Assembly: GCA_016207585.1 (NCBI GenBank)
Contig: JACQPI010000098.1
Coordinates: 1-26,436 of the forward strand
Length of the DNA stretch: 26,436 nt
Source: Elusimicrobiota bacterium
GTDB lineage: Bacteria; Elusimicrobiota; Elusimicrobia; UBA1565; JACRDR01
Direction: 5' to 3'
Part shown: positions 7,341 through 14,133 of the stretch, piece by piece
How positions within the stretch are numbered: the stretch's first letter is position 1
Layout of the letters: each line of letters opens with the position of its first letter
Position numbers and translations under genes: made by a program
Notes under the pieces: model-generated
Told to the model about the DNA's origin: nothing
The model's input: the letters and a program-made list of their open reading frames with translations, nothing else
Database searches by the model: none

Positions 7341-8756
7341 TCACGCCACCATCATATCCGCGACGCGGAAGGTGGGCGTCGCGATGCGGCCGTAAAAGGT
7401 GAGATCGTCGGCGACCGCGTCGACGCGGTCGAGGAGCTCCAGGATATTCCCGGCCAGCATCGCGCCGCGGACCCCGTGCGTCAGCCGCCCCCCTTCTACC
7501 GCTATGCCGGAAACCCCGACGGAAAACTCTCCGGAGATCGGATCGGCCGTGTGCATCCCCATGACCTCCAGCACCAACAACCCGTCTTTCGTGTCGGCGA
7601 TTATTTTTTCCCGGGTCGAACGTCCGGGCTCCATGAAAAAATTCGAAGGGGAGGGCGAAGGCGTTCCTCGATACGAGGGTCGGCCGGCGGACCCGTTGGA
7701 ACTCCGGGCGTCCTTGCCGGCGGTGTAGGTATCGTAAAAGAATTCCTTCAAAATGCCGGCCTCCACCATCACCTTGCGGCGGGTCGGGAGCCCCTCATCG
7801 TCGAACGCGGTTGATCCGGTCGCCCGCGGCCGATGGGGGTCGTCCACCAGGTGGACCAAAGGATTGGCCACCCGCAACCCCATTTTCCCGCGAAAGAGGG
7901 ACTTGCCCCTCTGGACCTGCTCGGAAGAGAGCGCCCCCGCCACCAAGTCCAAAAATTCCCCGGCGGCCCATGGGTCGAAGAGGATATGCCGGCGCGCGGT
8001 CGGCATCTTCTTGGCGTCGAGAAGGGCCCCGGCGCGAAACGCCGCGTCCCGGGCTGCGCGCTCGAAATCGAGATCGGAATAGAAACAGGAGGAATACGAG
8101 CCCCCGCCCACCTGCACCTGTCCGGGCGACTCGGCGATAGCGGCCAAGCCGACGCTGCAGTGCGTGGCGCTCTCGCAGGTGCTCAGCCCCCGAGTATTGA
8201 AGATCGCCACCTCGTGCCGGCTCTCGCCGTATCCCGAATGCAGGATGCGGCGAACCTTGGAGTCGCCGCCGAGGGCCGCCTTTTCCATGGCCAGAAGTCT
8301 CGGAAGCTGCGCCTCCAAGGGATCATTGAACAGGGAGGCGTCATTGAGCGTTTCCGGCAAACCCGGGACCGCTTGGCCCGGTTCCGGCCGCGACGGGAGG
8401 GCGCGGTACGGATCCGGAGCGGAAAAGGGAATCTGATCGAGAGCTTGCCTCAAGAGCCTGCGCAAGTCCTCCAAATCGAGTCCGGCCGCGGAGGCGAATC
8501 CCAGGCGCCCGCCATGGATCACCCGCAACCCCATGCCCGCGTCCCACGATTCCTGGATCGTCTCGACCCGGCCTTCCTTCAGGTCGACGCCGCGCTCCGA
8601 CCCGCGGCTCAAATAAATCTCGGCCTCGGCGCCGGAAGGAAGCCCCTGAGCGACCGCGTTCAGCGCCTCGGCGGCCAACTCGGACAAGCGGCGCTGGGCC
8701 TCGACGCCGATCATTGCCGCGCGTTCCCCGCCGCGCGTCGGGAAGTATCCCGTCAT
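7341..8756 (-). CDS. pmbA: TldD/PmbA family metalloprotease subunit (PmbA/TldE-like)
   Basis: 471 residues from the ATG at 8756, which overlaps the stop of the small upstream gene (ATGA). The frame continues upstream to 8831, and another ATG at 8714 has a GGGGAA site, so the start is uncertain. The C-terminal region, with HTADPISGEFSVGVSG, a GNILELL segment and IATPTFRV, matches the PmbA (TldE) side of the TldD/TldE pair. TldD/TldE is the heterodimeric protease that matures microcin B17 and degrades unfolded peptides. PmbA subunits usually lack the HExxxH zinc motif of TldD, and I see none here. No tldD partner is in the window. It is the last gene of the minus-strand chain. Confidence 0.85.
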   Translation of the reverse strand: MTGYFPTRGGERAAMIGVEAQRRLSELAAEALNAVAQGLPSGAEAEIYLSRGSERGVDLKEGRVETIQESWDAGMGLRVIHGGRLGFASAAGLDLEDLRRLLRQALDQIPFSAPDPYRALPSRPEPGQAVPGLPETLNDASLFNDPLEAQLPRLLAMEKAALGGDSKVRRILHSGYGESRHEVAIFNTRGLSTCESATHCSVGLAAIAESPGQVQVGGGSYSSCFYSDLDFERAARDAAFRAGALLDAKKMPTARRHILFDPWAAGEFLDLVAGALSSEQVQRGKSLFRGKMGLRVANPLVHLVDDPHRPRATGSTAFDDEGLPTRRKVMVEAGILKEFFYDTYTAGKDARSSNGSAGRPSYRGTPSPSPSNFFMEPGRSTREKIIADTKDGLLVLEVMGMHTADPISGEFSVGVSGIAVEGGRLTHGVRGAMLAGNILELLDRVDAVADDLTFYGRIATPTFRVADMMVA

Positions 8757-8980
8757 GGCGCGCGCGGCGTCATAGCCGCGTAGGTCATGTACAGAAAAAG
8801 AAACGCCAGAAGGAGGAAGAACGTCCCCCATTTTCGCCGCTCCAGAGCGATATGCGCGTCGTTCAACAGGTAGTGGCGAAGTATCGCGTTCATCCGCTCG
8901 ATGAGACCGGGCCGGTACAGGTAGCCGAGCCCCAGCAGAAAAAATAAAAGGCCCAGGATAAACTTAATCAACACGCTCAT
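8753..8980 (-). CDS. Small two-helix membrane protein, unknown function
   Basis: 75 residues. Two hydrophobic segments, about 4-23 (LIKFILGLLFFLLGLGYLY) and 50-68 (WGTFFLLLAFLFLYMTYAA), flank a charged middle with RMNAILRHYLLND and ERRKW. The ATG lies three bases after the pth stop, and the TGA overlaps the pmbA start (ATGA). Its position in a tight chain and its membrane-protein composition argue that it is a real gene. I do not recognise a family. Confidence 0.75.
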   Translation of the reverse strand: MSVLIKFILGLLFFLLGLGYLYRPGLIERMNAILRHYLLNDAHIALERRKWGTFFLLLAFLFLYMTYAAMTPRAP

Positions 8981-8983
8981 GGA

Positions 8984-9556
8984 TTATTCATCGGGGACCG
9001 CGGGAGCGTTATAACGGTTCATCGCCGCCTCGATCCCATCCTGAAGGATGGCTTCAATCGCCTCGCATGCGCGCGCGAGCCCGCGGTCGAGAGCGGTCTT
9101 CTCGTCCGCCCGCAGCCGCCCCAAGACAAAGCGCGCCGGATCCTCGCCGGGGGGCAAGGGCCCGATGCCCAAGCGTATGCGCGCGATGTCCTCCGTCCCC
9201 ATCTCCGCGATGACGGATTGCATCCCGTTATGCCCTCCCGCGGAACCTCCGCGCCGAATGCGCAGCGCCGCCAAAGGCAGGAAAAAATCGTCATAACAAA
9301 CGAGCGCCTCCTCGGGGCCGATGCGATGAAATTGCGCGAAATCCCGCACCATCCGGCCCGAGAGATTCATATAGGTCAACGGCCTGACCAAATAAAAGTG
9401 CGTATCGCCTCGAGCGCCGCGCGCAAACTCGCCCAAGTCCTTCCACCGATTCCACTCGGAGGGAGGAACAAGGCGGTCGAGCAGCTGGAACCCTAGATTA
9501 TGGCGCGTCTGGTCATGCCGGGGGCCGGGATTGCCCAGGCCGACGATAAGGCGCAT
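8984..9556 (-). CDS. pth: Peptidyl-tRNA hydrolase
   Basis: 190 residues, full length for bacterial Pth1. It releases peptides from peptidyl-tRNA dropped by ribosomes. The N-terminus MRLIVGLGNPG is diagnostic, followed by TRHNLGF with the catalytic histidine. LTYMNLSG, VCYDDFFLP (catalytic Asp) and GSAGGHNGMQS (substrate Asn) are all present. It follows rplY by 24 bases with an AGGGGGGA site about 11 bases before the ATG. An rplY-pth order is common in bacteria and supports both calls. Confidence 0.97.
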   Translation of the reverse strand: MRLIVGLGNPGPRHDQTRHNLGFQLLDRLVPPSEWNRWKDLGEFARGARGDTHFYLVRPLTYMNLSGRMVRDFAQFHRIGPEEALVCYDDFFLPLAALRIRRGGSAGGHNGMQSVIAEMGTEDIARIRLGIGPLPPGEDPARFVLGRLRADEKTALDRGLARACEAIEAILQDGIEAAMNRYNAPAVPDE

Positions 9557-9580
9557 GGGCGAGAAAGTCCCCCCTGGGAG

Positions 9581-10303
9581 CTATTTGCCTTCCTTCTTTT
9601 GAGCCGGCGCAGGAGCGGCAGCGGGAGCGCCGCCCTTCGCCTTGGCCTCCGGCTCCGCGGCTCCCTCGGCGCCCTCTTCCTCTTTCTTGCCCTTGGCGAT
9701 GACCTCGGGCTCCGCGACCGCGGCCTCGGCGGGAGCGACCTCTTCGACCCGGGGCTGGAGGATATTCACGACAATGTGCTCCGGCGAATCGAGCACCTCG
9801 ACCCCAGCCGGGATCGTCACGTCCTTGACCAGGATATTGTGATTGATCTCCAGGCGGCTGACGTCGATCTCGATATGCTGGGGGATCGCGGTCGGCAGAG
9901 CCCGCACGCGAAGTTCGCGCAGCGCGTGTTCGAGCACGCCGCCTTGCAGCTTGACGCCCGGAGCCTCCCCCACTACATGCAGGGGCACCCTGACCTCGAT
10001 CTTCTCCCGCAACGAGATTCTCTGAAAGTCGGCGTGGACCGGCTGCTGGGTGACGGCATGGCGCTGGAGCGACTTCAAGATGACGGTATCCTTTCCCTCG
10101 GGATGTTCCAGATGCAGGATGGCATTGGTACCGCCCGTTCTCGTCGCTTTCAGGAGCTCCGTCTCGACGACCAGGACGCTCAGCGGGGGCTTTTCGCCGC
10201 CGTAGATCACCGCCGGGATCTTTCGGTCCTTGCGGATCGCGCTCAACTCCTTGCGGGTCCCGCGTTGATTTCTGATTTCCGCGCGCAGCTTGATCTCTTG
10301 CAT
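9581..10303 (-). CDS. rplY: 50S ribosomal protein L25, Ctc/TL5 type
   Basis: 240 residues, so the long two-domain Ctc form rather than the short E. coli L25. The N-terminal domain (about 1-95) has the 5S rRNA-binding features (RNQRGTRKELSAIRKDRKIPAVIYGG). The second domain carries the typical PLHVVGEAPGVKLQGGVLEHALRELRV and LPTAIPQHIEIDVS. The last 50 or so residues are low-complexity Ala/Glu/Lys/Pro. An AGGGAGAG site sits five bases before the ATG. It lies between prs and pth, a common bacterial order. Confidence 0.95.
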   Translation of the reverse strand: MQEIKLRAEIRNQRGTRKELSAIRKDRKIPAVIYGGEKPPLSVLVVETELLKATRTGGTNAILHLEHPEGKDTVILKSLQRHAVTQQPVHADFQRISLREKIEVRVPLHVVGEAPGVKLQGGVLEHALRELRVRALPTAIPQHIEIDVSRLEINHNILVKDVTIPAGVEVLDSPEHIVVNILQPRVEEVAPAEAAVAEPEVIAKGKKEEEGAEGAAEPEAKAKGGAPAAAPAPAQKKEGK

Positions 10304-10329
10304 AATTCTCTCCCTGAAAACTAGTGCTC

Positions 10330-11352
10330 CTAGATGAACAGCTCGCTGATGGACTCTCCGTGATGGTTCCTTCGTATCGCCTCTCCCAACAATGCGGCGA
10401 TGGACAAAATCTTGATCTTCGCGATTCCCTCCGCGCGGATGGGGATCGAATCCGTCAGGATGATCTCGGAAATGTCCGATTTCGCCACCAGATCGACCGC
10501 GGGGCCGGACAGGACGCCGTGCACGCAGGCCGCGAAAACCTGCACCGCTCCCTGTTTTCGGATCTCGGTCGCCACCTTGACGAGGGTCCCCCCGGTATCG
10601 ATCATATCGTCGAGAATGACGCAGGTCTTGCTGCCCACGTCTCCGATGACGTTGTAGACCGAGGCCTCGTTGGGGCGGGGGCGGCGCTTATCGATGATGA
10701 CCAAACTCGCGTTCAGGCGCTTGGCGAACGCCCGGGCCCGCTCCACGCCCCCCACATCGGGGGAAACGACCGCCAGATCGCCCAGTCTTTTGCCGCGGAG
10801 ATAATCCAGGAACACCGGGGCTGCGAAAAGATGGTCCAAGGGGATATCGAAGAAACCCTGGATCTGCCCGGCGTGGAGATCCACGGTAATCACTCGGTTC
10901 GCGCCCGCCACCGTGATCAGGTTGGCCATCAATTTGGAAGAGATCGGCACGCGCGGCTCGGTTTTCCGATCGGCGCGGGCGTAGCCGAAATAGGGGATGA
11001 CCGCCGTGATCCGGCCGGCCGAGGCGCGGCGAAGGGCGTCCATCATGATCAGCAGTTCCATCGTGTTCTCGTTGACCGGGCGGCAGGTCGGCTGGATCAC
11101 GTAACAGTCGCAGCCGCGGACATTCTCCTCGATGCGGACGCTGATCTCCCCATCGGCGAAACGCCCCACCTGGACCCCGCTCAAGGAAACCTGGAGATAG
11201 TACGATATCCTCTCGGCCAGCGGTCGGTTCGCGTTGCCGGTAAATAATTTCATCGAGCGGTACAGGCGCCCGACGGACGCCGGAGCGGTCCGCGGCTGCG
11301 CGGATTTTCGAGCGGTCGCCTCCGGAAGTCGCGCGGCGCCTCGGCGCATCAT
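10330..11352 (-). CDS. prs: Ribose-phosphate pyrophosphokinase
   Basis: Makes PRPP from ribose-5-phosphate and ATP for purine, pyrimidine, His, Trp and NAD synthesis. Diagnostic parts are the N-terminal KLFTGNANRPLAERIS, the DLHAGQIQGFFDIPLDHL segment, the SPDVGG loop, and the PRPP-binding CVILDDMIDTGGT. The ATG at 11352 overlaps the glmU stop (ATGATGA) and has AAGGAACG just upstream inside glmU. It gives 340 residues with an unusual Ala/Arg-rich extension of about 33 residues. The canonical start, MKLF at 11253, gives 307 residues, closer to the family's usual 310-320, but lacks a visible ribosome site. I give the longer form because of the coupling signal; the true start is unsettled. Confidence 0.93.
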   Translation of the reverse strand: MMRRGAARLPEATARKSAQPRTAPASVGRLYRSMKLFTGNANRPLAERISYYLQVSLSGVQVGRFADGEISVRIEENVRGCDCYVIQPTCRPVNENTMELLIMMDALRRASAGRITAVIPYFGYARADRKTEPRVPISSKLMANLITVAGANRVITVDLHAGQIQGFFDIPLDHLFAAPVFLDYLRGKRLGDLAVVSPDVGGVERARAFAKRLNASLVIIDKRRPRPNEASVYNVIGDVGSKTCVILDDMIDTGGTLVKVATEIRKQGAVQVFAACVHGVLSGPAVDLVAKSDISEIILTDSIPIRAEGIAKIKILSIAALLGEAIRRNHHGESISELFI

Positions 11353-12764
11353 CGTTCCTTGTTGACCTGCGGGGCGCGCGCGATCGCCAGAACCCCGTCC
11401 GGCACGTCCTGCGTGATGGTGGACCCTGCTCCGATCTTAGCGCCCCGGCCCACCTTGACCGGAGCGACGAGGTTGACGTTGGAGCCGATGAAAGCCTTGG
11501 CCTGGATGATCGTTTTGTGCTTCGCTTCTCCATCGTAGTTGCAGGTGATCGTCCCGGCCCCCACGTTGACCTCTTCCGCTATGTCGCAATCGCCTATATA
11601 GCTGAGATGCGGGACCTTGGAACCGAAGCCCACCCGCGCAGCCTTCAACTCGGAGAAATTGCCGACCTTGGCCCTGGGTCCCACGATCGTCTCCGGCCGG
11701 ATATGCGCGAAGGGCCCGATCGTCGATTTTTCCAGGATCCGCGCTCCGGACACGTGGGAGGAAACGATCTCGCAGCCATTGCCGACCGTCGTATCGGACA
11801 GGCAGGTATACGGTCCGATCCGGCACTCGCGGCCGATGCGGGTCCTGCCGCGCAAAATCGTCCCGGGCCAGAGAACCGTATCCCGCTCGATCTCTACGTC
11901 CATTTCCACATACGTGTGCGCGGGGTCGATCACCGTCACCCCGGATATCATCAGTCGATCGAGGATGCGGCGATTCAGGATTCGTTCGGCTTGGGCCAGT
12001 TGGACCCGGCTGTTGATGCCTAAAATTTCCTCGGGGGTCTGCGTGACGAAGGCCGAGATGCGACCTCCCTTGGCGCGGATACGCTCCAAACAATGGGTGA
12101 GGTACTGCTCGCGCTTATGGCCGCTCGGCTCCAGGTCCCGCGCCGCCTCGATCAAGGGGGCCGCCTCAAAACAGTAGGCGCCGGAGTTGACCTCCTGGAT
12201 GGCGGCCTCCTTGGGGCTGGCCTCGCCCTCCTCGACGATCTTGATCACGTCGCCCAGCGGGCCGCGCACGATGCGGCCGTAACCCTTCGGATGGTTCAGT
12301 TTTGCCGTCAGGATGGCCGCATGTCCCTTTTGGTCGCGGTGGCTGTTGAGCAGGGCGAACAACGTCTCATAGGTCAAAAGCGGCGTGTCGCCGCAGAGGA
12401 CCATCGCGGTCTCGAATTTCCTGAGGAAGGCCGCGGCGTCGAGCACCGCGCCGCCAGATCCCGTCAAGGATTTTTGGCGGAGGAAAGTGAGGGGGCGCTG
12501 GATCGAGTATTCCTTCACCACCTCCTGGACCGCCTTCTGCACCTCCTCCGCCCCGTGCCCGACCACGACGGCGATGCCGGAAGGCTTAAGCGCGATCGCC
12601 GCCCGCAGCAGGTACGAGGCTATCGGGCGCCCGCCCAGAGGATGCAGCACCTTGGGCCGGGAGGATTCCATTCGAGTCCCCTGGCCCGCCGCCAAAATGA
12701 GAACGCAAAATCCGCCGCCCTTGTGCGATCCCGATCGTCTCGTTACCAGTCTCATGTTGAACAC
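11349..12764 (-). CDS. glmU: Bifunctional GlcNAc-1-phosphate uridyltransferase / glucosamine-1-phosphate acetyltransferase
   Basis: About 471 residues with both GlmU domains. The N-terminal nucleotidyltransferase has the LAAGQGTRM signature and the following PKVLHPLGGRP, then CGDTPLL. The C-terminal left-handed beta-helix has hexapeptide repeats (TIGPFAHIRPETIVGPRAKVGNF) and the acetyltransferase motif GAGTITCNYDG. It makes UDP-GlcNAc for peptidoglycan and LPS. The start is either GTG 12764 or ATG 12755; neither has a clear ribosome site. The mature tRNA-Gln end is only about 11 bases upstream, so tRNA excision would leave a very short leader. Confidence 0.96.
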   Translation of the reverse strand: MFNMRLVTRRSGSHKGGGFCVLILAAGQGTRMESSRPKVLHPLGGRPIASYLLRAAIALKPSGIAVVVGHGAEEVQKAVQEVVKEYSIQRPLTFLRQKSLTGSGGAVLDAAAFLRKFETAMVLCGDTPLLTYETLFALLNSHRDQKGHAAILTAKLNHPKGYGRIVRGPLGDVIKIVEEGEASPKEAAIQEVNSGAYCFEAAPLIEAARDLEPSGHKREQYLTHCLERIRAKGGRISAFVTQTPEEILGINSRVQLAQAERILNRRILDRLMISGVTVIDPAHTYVEMDVEIERDTVLWPGTILRGRTRIGRECRIGPYTCLSDTTVGNGCEIVSSHVSGARILEKSTIGPFAHIRPETIVGPRAKVGNFSELKAARVGFGSKVPHLSYIGDCDIAEEVNVGAGTITCNYDGEAKHKTIIQAKAFIGSNVNLVAPVKVGRGAKIGAGSTITQDVPDGVLAIARAPQVNKER

Positions 12765-12775
12765 GTGTCGCCGCG

Positions 12776-12846
12776 TTCCCGGGCCTGGATTCGAACCAGG
12801 AAACCCAGCTCCAAAGGCTGGTGTGTTACCGTTACACCACCCGGGA
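12776..12846 (-). tRNA. tRNA-Gln (anticodon TTG)
   Basis: A complete cloverleaf reads on the minus strand. The acceptor stem is TCCCGGG with CCCGGGA, the D stem GTGT/ACAC, and the anticodon stem CCAGC/GCTGG with loop CTTTGGA (anticodon TTG, reading CAA). The T stem is CCTGG/CCAGG with TTCGAAT. CCA is not encoded. It lies in the same orientation between spoVG and glmU, with no promoter or T-rich terminator of its own visible. Confidence 0.95.
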
Positions 12847-12857
12847 GTTGACCCGGC

Positions 12858-12876
12858 GCGCCGGCGGCGCCGGCGC
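12858..12876 (-). promoter_or_regulatory. GC-only hairpin directly after the spoVG stop
   Basis: An 8-bp perfect stem, GCGCCGGC with GCCGGCGC, around a three-base loop begins at the base after the spoVG stop codon. No T-run follows, so it is not a standard intrinsic terminator. It lies 11 bases before the tRNA-Gln 5' end. It may protect the spoVG mRNA 3' end after tRNA processing, or act as an attenuator; the role is inference. Confidence 0.5.
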
Positions 12877-13185
12877 TCACGAATCGGTCCCCGAAGCCGC
12901 CGAACCGCCGGCGGGGGGAGCCGTCCCTCCCTTCTTTAACTCCGCCTCGTAAATCCCCATCACGCGGTCTTCCAAAAGCTTTCGAAATTCAACGGTGATC
13001 GGATGCGCGATATCCTTGTAAGTCCCGTCCGTCAGCTTCCTCGATGGCATGCATAGGAGGAGACCCTTCGTGCCCTGAATGATCTTCATGTTGCGCACCA
13101 CAAAACAAGAATCAAAGGTAACCGTGACGAAGGCCTTCAGCTTATCCTCGCTTCGAAGATGAACTCTGATTTCGGTTATTTCCAC
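12877..13185 (-). CDS. spoVG: SpoVG family regulator
   Basis: 102 residues from a GTG start (13185) with GGAGAG upstream. The sequence MEITEIRVHLRSEDKLKAFVTVTFD, then FVVRNMKIIQGTKGLLLCMPSRK, then DIAHPITVEFRKLLED, is the conserved SpoVG fold throughout. A tail of about 16 residues rich in Gly, Ala, Pro and Ser follows. SpoVG proteins bind DNA and RNA and modulate gene expression in non-sporulating as well as sporulating bacteria; which targets apply here is unknown. It follows ispE by 42 bases and precedes tRNA-Gln. The ispE-spoVG pairing is also seen in other phyla. Confidence 0.96.
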   Translation of the reverse strand: MEITEIRVHLRSEDKLKAFVTVTFDSCFVVRNMKIIQGTKGLLLCMPSRKLTDGTYKDIAHPITVEFRKLLEDRVMGIYEAELKKGGTAPPAGGSAASGTDS

Positions 13186-13227
13186 TAGACTCTCCAGCTC
13201 GATGCATTCCGAAACCCGGCGGGGACG

Positions 13228-14133
13228 CTACCCCATACAGCACGTCACATACACGTCCCAAGGATAGCCCCTCAGCCGCCCCCTCAACTGCTCGCCCTCC
13301 TCATGCGAACGGACGAACCCGAACACCGAGGAGCCCGAGCCCGACATGAGCACTCCCTGAACGCCCAACTGCCGGAGAATGCGTTTTGCCTGGCTGATTT
13401 CCGGATAATCCGGCAGTACGGCCTCTTCCAAACGATTGAACAAAAGGCCAGCCCATTCGCCGACGGGTCGGCCCGTTTCCAACTTTTTCTGGAGTTTACC
13501 AAGCTGGGCAAGTCGTGTCAATACGCCGGCGCGTCGAGACCCGTCCAAAAGCCGGTAAACTCCCGCTGTCGCCACGGAGACGCGGGGGTAGACCAGGAGC
13601 ATCCACGGAAGAGCCTTGCGCATCGGCGCCGGACGCAAGCGATCCCCGATTCCCCAGCCGACGCAAAACGGCGCATCTTGTTGAAAAAACGGCACGTCCG
13701 CGCCCAGCCCGCCGGCCAGGCGCCGCAGCGCGGCCCGCAAGGACGTCGTCCGCATCGACCGGTCCAATTCGAACGCCCGGGCCATGCCCACCAGGGTCCC
13801 CGCCGCGTCCGACGAACCGCCTCCCAGGCCGGCTCCCGGCGGGATATTCTTTTGAAGCGCGATGCGGACGCCGCAGCCGATGCGAAAAGTCTTCCGGAAG
13901 GCCTCGGCGGCCCTCACGACCAGGTTCTCGGGGCCTTCGGGTATCTGAAACCCGGTCCGGTTCTCCATTGCAAATTCCACGGGACCTTCCGCTTGGGGAC
14001 AAATCTCGAGGCCGTCGAACAATGATATTTTCGCGAAAATAGTCGCTAAATTATGATATCCGTCCGGGCGCCGGCCCGTAACTTCCAGGAACAGGTTGAC
14101 TTTGGCCGGACATTGGAGCTTGGCCTGGATCAT
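13228..14133 (-). CDS. ispE: 4-diphosphocytidyl-2-C-methyl-D-erythritol kinase
   Basis: 301 residues. A GHMP-family kinase that phosphorylates CDP-ME in the MEP pathway to IPP and DMAPP. The N-terminal CPAKVNLFLEVTGRRPDGYHNL is diagnostic. The ATP-binding PPGAGLGGGSSDAAG, the catalytic-region LGADVPFF and the C-terminal GVLMSGSGSSVFGF are all present. The ATG overlaps the stop of the TPR gene (ATGA), so the two are probably translated together. Confidence 0.96.
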   Translation of the reverse strand: MIQAKLQCPAKVNLFLEVTGRRPDGYHNLATIFAKISLFDGLEICPQAEGPVEFAMENRTGFQIPEGPENLVVRAAEAFRKTFRIGCGVRIALQKNIPPGAGLGGGSSDAAGTLVGMARAFELDRSMRTTSLRAALRRLAGGLGADVPFFQQDAPFCVGWGIGDRLRPAPMRKALPWMLLVYPRVSVATAGVYRLLDGSRRAGVLTRLAQLGKLQKKLETGRPVGEWAGLLFNRLEEAVLPDYPEISQAKRILRQLGVQGVLMSGSGSSVFGFVRSHEEGEQLRGRLRGYPWDVYVTCCMG

